NCBI RefSeq assembly: GCF_000003815.2 | Contig: NC_049981.1 | Location: 850,636-914,635 of the forward strand | From: Branchiostoma floridae | Lineage: Eukaryota > Chordata > Leptocardii > Amphioxiformes > Branchiostomatidae | DNA length: 64,000 nt | Direction: 5' to 3' | Part shown: in pieces, positions 61,401 through 64,000 of the stretch | Layout of the letters: every line of letters begins with the position of its first letter | Position numbering within the stretch: the stretch's first letter is position 1 | The notes under the pieces: model-generated | Seen by the model: the letters and a program-made list of their open reading frames with translations, nothing else | Told to the model about the DNA's origin: nothing | The model's database searches: none | Position numbers and translations under genes: made by a program

Positions 61401-61458
61401 GCAAGGGATTGTGGGTAGGGAACACCATGGTGGTGGTTGCTCCCTTGGTAGGCGGCAT
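19462..61458 (-). CDS. TEP1: TEP1, telomerase protein component 1, 39 coding exons (one frameshift)
   Basis: Exons, 5' to 3': 61458-60517, 60112-59978, 59333-59172, 58396-58262, 57684-57509, 56965-56808, 55923-55723, 54975-54813, 54150-53970, 53346-53194, 52807-52736, 52266-52055, 51321-51185, 50427-50283, 49717-49512, 49270-48945, 48323-48183, 47684-47479, 46394-46256, 45795-45585, 45057-44965, 44447-44196, 42572-42418, 41999-41831, 41507-40547, 40083-39974, 38969-38806, 38470-38245, 37246-37104, 36550-36390, 35756-35604, 34967-34768, 34207-34048, 33832-33702, 33181-33057, 32482-32334, 21743-21582, 20965-20739, 19584-19462. Every junction has GT/AG and matching phase. Allowing one extra base near 49004, the sum is 2688 codons; human TEP1 is about 2630 aa. 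Domain order TROVE, vWA-like, DUF4062, NACHT, WD40 is that of vertebrate TEP1, a vault-particle and telomerase RNA-associated protein. Whether the frameshift is real or an assembly error is open. Confidence 0.9.
20547..20646. other. Scaffold gap (100 N) in TEP1 last intron
   Basis: The N run lies between exons 20739-20965 and 19462-19584. Neighbouring phases agree without any missing exon. Confidence 0.99.
21883..22508 (-). mobile_element. Penelope-like element, 3' part (copy A)
   Basis: This is a close inverted copy of 31290-31915. It starts inside the last codons of the element's ORF, runs through the same untranslated tail, and ends in tandem TTTCCACACGATGTGTGG units and the TAAAAACAGAAATTC/AACATGTT end. 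The GIY-YIG coding part is missing, so it is a 5'-truncated insertion. Confidence 0.7.
23666..23964 (-). repeat. 5S-rRNA-derived SINE
   Basis: On the minus strand the head matches 5S rRNA: GCTACGGCCA, the internal control region AGAAGTTAAGCAACG, and TACTTGGATGGGAG. It then enters a non-5S body (GGGACGTAAAACGGGGG, CTCGAGGAGGTGCCTCG) and ends in (ATT)n at about 23671-23700. Head, body and simple tail are the layout of SINE3-type elements. It is not an intact 5S gene. Confidence 0.8.
24343..24563. repeat. Foldback element with about 90-bp inverted arms
   Basis: Left arm ACTCTCCAAGCAGAGGTTAG (24345 on) through TTTTTAGTCG and CTTTCTATTTTGTATTG is mirrored by the right arm ending CCTCTGCTTGGAGAGTATTCC. 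Only a short centre separates them. Confidence 0.75.
25169..25606. repeat. MITE with AGGCCATACC terminal inverted repeats
   Basis: Both ends read AGGCCATACCAATTT inward, then diverged TTGGTTCACGGATT. The interior is AT-rich and non-coding. Confidence 0.7.
26224..28270. mobile_element. 2.0-kb TIR element with 8-bp target duplication
   Basis: Termini AGGGCCCCAATG (26232-26243) and CATTGGGGCCCT (28251-28262) are perfect 12-bp inverted repeats, flanked by an 8-bp direct repeat CCTCTAAG (26224-26231 and 28263-28270). Each end carries clustered subterminal GCGTAGAGCGT motifs (five or so left, three right). The interior has about six diverged copies of a roughly 190-bp unit built on GTTTCAGAGGGTCAAGATTTC and CAAAATTTTCCC. 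No transposase is visible, so it is non-autonomous. 8-bp duplications suggest hAT-like mobilisation, though the TIR start is not the usual one. Confidence 0.75.
27659..27859 (-). mobile_element. LINE reverse-transcriptase C-terminal fragment nested in the TIR element
   Basis: The minus-strand frame reads [20 protein letters not shown], then [11 protein letters not shown] and [12 protein letters not shown], the well-conserved tail of CR1/L2-type ORF2 proteins. Both ends are cut. It interrupts the repeat units of the surrounding element. Confidence 0.75.
30661..30840. repeat. Short MITE with about 57-bp inverted arms
   Basis: Begins TAATGACC and ends GGTCATTA; inner arms TATGGTGTCATAAGGCCTGG and its reverse complement are near perfect. 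Confidence 0.8.
31078..31915 (+). mobile_element. Penelope-like element, GIY-YIG end and 3' tail (copy B)
   Basis: 31078-31344 encodes [19 protein letters not shown], then [20 protein letters not shown] and GRY, the C-terminal part of the GIY-YIG endonuclease of Penelope-like retroelements, with an intact stop. A 570-bp untranslated tail follows, ending in five TTTCCACACGATGTGTGG-type repeats. Reverse transcriptase is absent. It faces copy A across 8.8 kb. Confidence 0.75.
32609..32749. repeat. 141-bp palindrome
   Basis: Arms of about 65 bp run from TGAAGAATGTTGTCCC to CCTTAAATGACT and back around the centre TAC (32684-32686); the inner 24 bp on each side is perfect. A few mismatches and a small insertion occur in the right arm. 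Confidence 0.85.
34349..34530. repeat. MITE family 1, copy 1 (TAATCTYCAAGCAGATCCTA ends)
   Basis: Inverted ends match the copy at 39489-39872 at TAATCT.CAAGCAGATCCTA and GCATAAGATA. Flanking 8-9 bp is similar but imperfect (TTATCTA/TCATCAA). Confidence 0.7.
35020..35245 (-). repeat. tRNA-derived SINE
   Basis: Same family as 48560-48872: minus-strand head with GGGTTAAATTC B-box-like text, GGGAAAGGCACTTTGCTTG, and the CAGTGGG/CCATTGGGGC body. Confidence 0.55.
37301..37843. mobile_element. hAT-like MITE with 87-bp TIRs
   Basis: Element 37309-37835 has 87-bp inverted repeats beginning CAYCCTCACACTCAGGG with only a few mismatches, flanked by the perfect 8-bp duplication ACTGACCT (37301-37308, 37836-37843). 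The 8-bp duplication and CA start fit the hAT superfamily. No transposase. Confidence 0.8.
39480..39881. mobile_element. MITE family 1, copy 2, with nested TACTGTAATTC element
   Basis: Outer element 39489-39872 has TAATCTCCA ends and a perfect 9-bp duplication CTCAAAATC (39480-39488, 39873-39881). Inside, 39522-39731 begins TACTGTAATTC and ends GAATTACAGTA, a second MITE that jumped into the first. Confidence 0.75.
42828..44160. repeat. Interspersed repeat block in TEP1 intron
   Basis: Starts with a 14-bp-arm hairpin ACCTCCATGAAATG (42828-42856) and a (TG)n run (about 42886-42905), then contains several diverged copies of a module with TTTGGGCCCCCTAGC and GTTAGATAGCTCTTGTG, ending near ATTCATGGAGGTATGAGG (43880) and further modules. 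No coding potential. Confidence 0.6.
45365..45540 (-). repeat. tRNA-derived SINE
   Basis: Minus-strand TGATGGCTAAG and GATTCAAATCCC A/B-box pair followed by the body shared with 48560-48872 and 55560-55712. Confidence 0.55.
46652..47236. repeat. TIR element in NACHT-region intron
   Basis: Ends ACACGATGGT(A/C)AAATTTGG are inverted repeats of about 35 bp. The interior holds ACGTGATCGAACAGAACG repeats and a (CG)5 tract at about 47160-47170. No open frame. Confidence 0.7.
48560..48872 (-). repeat. tRNA-derived SINE, best preserved copy
   Basis: Minus-strand head TATGGCAGAGTGGCTTAGG and ATGGTTCGATTCC are good A and B boxes, followed by a roughly 250-bp body and a GTCAGCACCAAGGACAGG end. The end motif also appears at about 20250. 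Confidence 0.7.
48945..49270 (-). pseudogene. TEP1: TEP1 exon 17, carrying a 1-nt frameshift
   Basis: The exon enters in the frame [12 protein letters not shown] and stays there through [18 protein letters not shown] (about 49005). The family-conserved continuation, [19 protein letters not shown], is in the next frame. An extra base near 49004 (or loss of two) separates them. Only the second frame ends in phase 2 at CAG|GTGTGT and joins cleanly to REFPLE in the next exon. Read literally the original frame would not match the downstream exons and TEP1 would be truncated. I mark it as broken in this assembly, not as proof that the gene is dead. Confidence 0.7.
49512..51321 (-). other. TEP1: TEP1 exons 14-16: DUF4062 module
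   Basis: [36 protein letters not shown] and [16 protein letters not shown] are the hallmark segments of DUF4062, found N-terminal to NACHT/WD40 in TEP1, NPHP3 and NWD1. A short linker exon (51321-51185) precedes it. Exon 50427-50283 and 49717-49512 hold the body and continue into exon 17. Confidence 0.85.
51774..51829. repeat. 56-bp perfect palindrome
   Basis: AAACTGTACAAACTGTGTA continues to TTTTACTT, then the reverse complement after a 2-base centre (CA). 27-bp arms without mismatch. Confidence 0.95.
52055..54150 (-). other. TEP1: TEP1 exons 10-13: vWA-like module after TROVE
   Basis: Exons 54150-53970, 53346-53194, 52807-52736 and 52266-52055 cover about residues 691-896. [43 protein letters not shown] and [13 protein letters not shown] align with the von Willebrand-A-like half of Ro60/TEP1. 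The MIDAS position expected as DxSxS reads AMAMNDEME, so metal binding is probably lost. The donor of the first exon is taken as GTAGGT at 53969, which gives phase 0 into LTEVG. Confidence 0.75.
54813..54975 (-). other. TEP1: TEP1 exon with RGG box
   Basis: Acceptor CAACTTATAG and donor ACAT|GTAAGT. Between [12 protein letters not shown] and [15 protein letters not shown] the exon encodes 27 residues of only Arg and Gly (residues about 645-671, 54872-54952), with RGRG, RGGG and RGG units. RGG boxes bind RNA, often G-rich, and are arginine-methylation targets. The reading frame is fixed by both neighbouring exons. The insert lies at the TROVE to vWA transition. Confidence 0.85.
55148..55246. 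repeat. Hairpin with 34-bp arms
   Basis: TGGAGTCGAGCCTTGTTTGC through GGTCACTCCTG is mirrored by CAGGAGTGGACC through CTGGACTCCA with a few mismatches, around a 30-nt loop. Confidence 0.8.
55560..55712 (-). repeat. tRNA-derived SINE
   Basis: Minus-strand GTTTGGCCCATACCC and GGTTTGAATCTG B-box with the shared CTCACTTAACTGAGG body. Confidence 0.5.
55949..56158. repeat. TA-flanked MITE with TACTGTAAATGCA ends
   Basis: Both termini read ACTGTAAATGCA inward with TA outside; the interior has repeated CCGCRAA/TTCGCGG modules. It resembles Tc1/mariner-type MITEs and is related in its termini to the nested element at 39522-39731. Confidence 0.75.
58854..58910. repeat. Hairpin with 20-bp perfect arms
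   Basis: TGAATTTTGAGATATTTTTA (58854-58873) and its exact reverse complement (58891-58910) around a 17-nt loop. Confidence 0.9.
60217..60482. repeat. MITE with about 85-bp inverted arms
   Basis: Ends CATCCTCCTACGCAGGGACA; the arms continue through GGATGTAC, ACTGTCA and TTAGTTCCTG. AAAAAG occurs on both sides and may be the target duplication. Confidence 0.8.
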
Positions 61459-61477
61459 GATGAAACAAGTCTGGGTT
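60517..61477 (-). other. TEP1: TEP1 first coding exon: NPLL-repeat N-terminus
   Basis: Acceptor TATTTCCTCAG precedes 61477; the first ATG is at 61458-61456 ([10 protein letters not shown]). The 314 residues are polar and probably disordered. A short motif recurs about every 20-100 residues: [32 protein letters not shown], and weaker [14 protein letters not shown] Lys-rich patch ([15 protein letters not shown]) follows, then a conserved-looking [20 protein letters not shown] before the donor AAAG|GTAAAA. The 30-residue N-terminal repeats of vertebrate TEP1 are not seen. Confidence 0.8.
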
Positions 61478-62656
61478 CTGAGGAAATACACATAACATGT
61501 TTGTATCAAACAATCTATCTTCTGTTACAGAATAAATGGTAGGTACTGTTTCACCTGTGATGGTTCTAGAATGTATTCAGGCAGAGACTGTAGATGTTGC
61601 TAAACCATCTATTCAGTTAAAGTGTTTATAGTAGAGTACAGTTCTGCGTGTGTGCTCAGTCCAGTGTCAGGTAGGAAAGAGATTGAATGTCCTTCTAGGG
61701 TTGCTGACTGAGCATACCATGCTTAATATTCGTGTTGATGAGCTAGTCTAAGTTCCAGAGATTGTAGATGCTATGGTAGACCAAGGAAATCCTGAATGTG
61801 TTAGGAGAGACATCAAAATGTGTGTTCTGATTATGGTATACCCATGACTGAACAGAGTCATATGAAGGTGTCAGGTGTGAAGACTAGCCGACTGCTGCCC
61901 TAAACCTATGTCAGGGATTCTAGCAGCAGTATAATCAAATACAATTACAGGATACCACTACTCAAGATTTTAACGATTTTCTTAGTAATCAGGACCATAA
62001 CTGTGAGGGTCTGCATGGAAGTCCTGACAATTCTTTACGCTGAATTCAGAAAAACTGTATTATGTTATTAATAAAGCCAAAGTAGCCATGGGAGTGAGTG
62101 AGTGGCAGCCAATTACACAAAATTGCAAATAAGGCAGCTTTGCATATGAACTATGGGCAACCAAAATAGGCTGCCTACTCCTTACAGAAAAGGGGCATGC
62201 AGACCCTCACATCTACTATTATACCTGCACTAAGTGATCACCTATCTGAGTCTATATGCCCACCTGTATGGGCTGTCTTGTGGTCACTTTGTTTTCCCAT
62301 TTGACCCATGCATTAAAGCCTGGTGTCTTTAATAGTAAAGATACTAAGTACTAGTAATGGCCACCTGTCTACCGTTACCATTTTTTTAAATCTCTTCGGA
62401 GTTCACTAAAACAGGTTTGACTTATACAATTTGTCAAGTTCCTCATACACGTTTGGTAGTTGGAAAAAAAATAACTTTTTATTTAACTCTTGCAATCAGA
62501 ATGCAATTGACCTATTTTGGTGAAATAACCTACCTAACTAACGACATAACTTATTACACATTGTATCAGGTATATATGAAAGATATAAACCTGAAACAGA
62601 CGCACAAAACATTATGAGACAACGTTTACATCTTCTTGGAGATCAGCCCCTCCTCT
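61478..62656 (-). other. TEP1 intron 1, nothing recognised
   Basis: Between the first coding exon and the TTAA element I see AT-rich intron sequence only, with no open frame or repeat I can name. Confidence 0.4.
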
Positions 62657-63387
62657 TTAAAGGCATACTACGGGATTTTTGAACAAAACAAAAAGTAGCT
62701 TTTCCTACTTTTTCTTTACATTGTTAGCTCAATCAACCCTATAGCATTGCATACCAATATTCATGGAGAGATGCTGCGACATCAATGCACCACATTATGA
62801 TGTATAAAAATTGTGATCTTCCAAGAAACAGATGGGCACAGGCTGGTTACTGCCTCTGTGTGTTGTTGTTTCTTGCTTATCAGCCTGGCTTCCCAGTGGG
62901 GGGCCAGTTGACAGTTCCTCTGAGTACAGTAGACCAAGGACGTTATATAACGTCCTTGAGTAGACTAGCTTTCTGTACAAGGTTTCTTGCAGTTTTGAAG
63001 GGAATATGACCTCAGCTTGTTGATATCCTACAAAATAGACTAATAAGTTCATGATTATATGCTATTTTAGAATGATTAGATATAGGTGTTTCCAAAGAAG
63101 ATCTCCATTGTGTTCTTTATCTGCAGTCTGCCATGCATGTGCTAACTGATTACCCCACCCCGGGGGACCTACCGGTGGCAAGCAAGACCTGGAGGGTCTA
63201 ACTTGGGGGGACACAAGGTTACAGGGTGCCTAGAGCGGAATGTTTGTAGGCTAATCCTTAACGTTGCAAACGTGAAATAATGACACAAAAGTGTCAAAAA
63301 GTGACAAAAAGTAGTAGTAAATCTGATATTTCTTAATTCTAGAATATTTCAAATTTGAGCGCAAAAAACTGCGTAGTATGCCTTTAA
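62657..63387. mobile_element. TTAA-flanked TIR element in TEP1 intron 1
   Basis: TTAA (62657-62660) then AGGCATACTACG, and CGTAGTATGCCT then TTAA (63384-63387). A TTAA duplication with 12-bp TIRs points to piggyBac- or Kolobok-type mobilisation. 723 bp, no transposase. It contains the 24-bp perfect palindrome at 62935-62958. Confidence 0.75.
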
Positions 63388-63448
63388 GAAATCTGCCTAG
63401 CAACAACATGCTATGCCAGAAAATTGAGAAAACTTTTGTCACCCTTAC

Positions 63449-63600
63449 CGACTTGCTTCTGCCACCCAAGACACCCTATTCCTTCTTCACAGACTTCTAG
63501 AAGACCCAGAATTCCGCCAAGACACGAGACAACGTAGCAGAGGAACCTTGAAAAACACGTCCGTCGACAAGATTGCAACAATTTTTGCAATCCTAACCCG
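63449..63600 (-). other. TEP1: Probable TEP1 5' UTR exon
   Basis: On the minus strand AAGTCG|GTAAGG forms a good donor at 63448. The preceding sequence is moderately CpG-rich and lies directly beneath an ETS motif. It has no long open frame. Its 5' limit is not visible. Inference from donor plus promoter position. Confidence 0.45.
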
Positions 63601-63645
63601 GAAGTGAGATGCGTCCTGCCTGCTGCATCATGGGATATGTTTACC
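63594..63645 (-). promoter_or_regulatory. TEP1: Candidate TEP1 promoter with ETS/GABP motif
   Basis: ACCCGGAAGTGAG (63596-63608) is a near-ideal ETS-family site, common at start sites of broadly expressed genes, followed by a TGCATCATGGGA element. It sits at the 5' edge of the inferred non-coding exon. Confidence 0.45.
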
Positions 63646-64000
63646 TTAGACTATCCCATTCGTTCCTAAAGCAGGGGGTTGTTTGTGCTTTGTCGCTATG
63701 TATATGGTACAATGTATCATGTTTGTGAACATGTTGCGAGGATATCGTGTGGGCTTTTTCGATGAAAATCGTATTTTGAGGATACAAGAATGAATCGAGA
63801 TTCGTGTTAATCCCCTTGCAATTTGAATAATTTTCAATTTCAGATCGTAAGGCAGGGCCAGGTGTACCAGGTGTGATTTAAGCAATTTCTACTTTCTATT
63901 TTCTTATTTTGCATCGTACTTTCTCTCTCGAAGAATTCAATTGTCAGTATTTTACAACCAAACTTGGCCAATGAAATGTTCTGTTACTTTTAATGCGTCA
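63646..64000. other. Upstream of TEP1, nothing recognised
   Basis: No convincing open frame or repeat. It may hold upstream regulatory sequence of TEP1 or the start of a divergent gene. Confidence 0.3.

Overview
The window looks like a piece of an invertebrate deuterostome genome, most likely a lancelet (Branchiostoma). The basis is many short exons with GT/AG introns, a full-length vertebrate-type TEP1 gene, dense MITE/SINE/Penelope remnants of a kind I associate with amphioxus, and two 100-N scaffold gaps (11581-11680, 20547-20646). The species is an inference.

Layout. 1-4.5 kb is non-coding with a decayed LINE 3' end (3593-3888). 4578-5822 (+) is a single-exon Ser/Thr kinase of the PDIK1L/STK35 type. 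6704-17094 (+) is a six-exon gene for a protein of about 2056 aa. It has a winged-helix Zalpha-like domain at the N-terminus, a second Zalpha-like domain near residue 453, a very long repeat-rich basic/acidic middle, and a C-terminal double-stranded-RNA-binding domain. No deaminase or kinase is encoded. 17.1-19.4 kb holds the converging 3' ends. 19462-61458 (-) is TEP1 (telomerase protein component 1 / vault RNP protein). I resolved 39 coding exons that join with compatible phases into about 2687 codons, in the order N-terminal NPLL-repeat region, TROVE, RGG box, vWA-like, DUF4062, NACHT, WD40 propeller repeats. A probable 5' UTR exon lies near 63.45-63.6 kb under an ETS-type promoter motif. 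One coding exon (48945-49270) carries a 1-nt frameshift.

The TEP1 introns hold most of the mobile DNA: two opposite-facing Penelope-like element 3' ends (intron 21744-32333), a 5S-rRNA-derived SINE, a 2-kb terminal-inverted-repeat element with an 8-bp target duplication, several smaller TIR/MITE elements with recognisable target duplications, tRNA-derived SINEs, and several long perfect or near-perfect palindromes.

Functionally the two large genes both encode RNA/nucleic-acid-binding proteins (Z-form/dsRNA sensing versus vault/telomerase/Y-RNA-like RNP). They are convergent neighbours; nothing in the sequence shows that they work together. The most unusual gene is the Zalpha-Zalpha-dsRBD protein, whose domain set recalls poxvirus E3-type architecture and the N-terminal half of ADAR1 but on a host-sized, 2000-residue scaffold.
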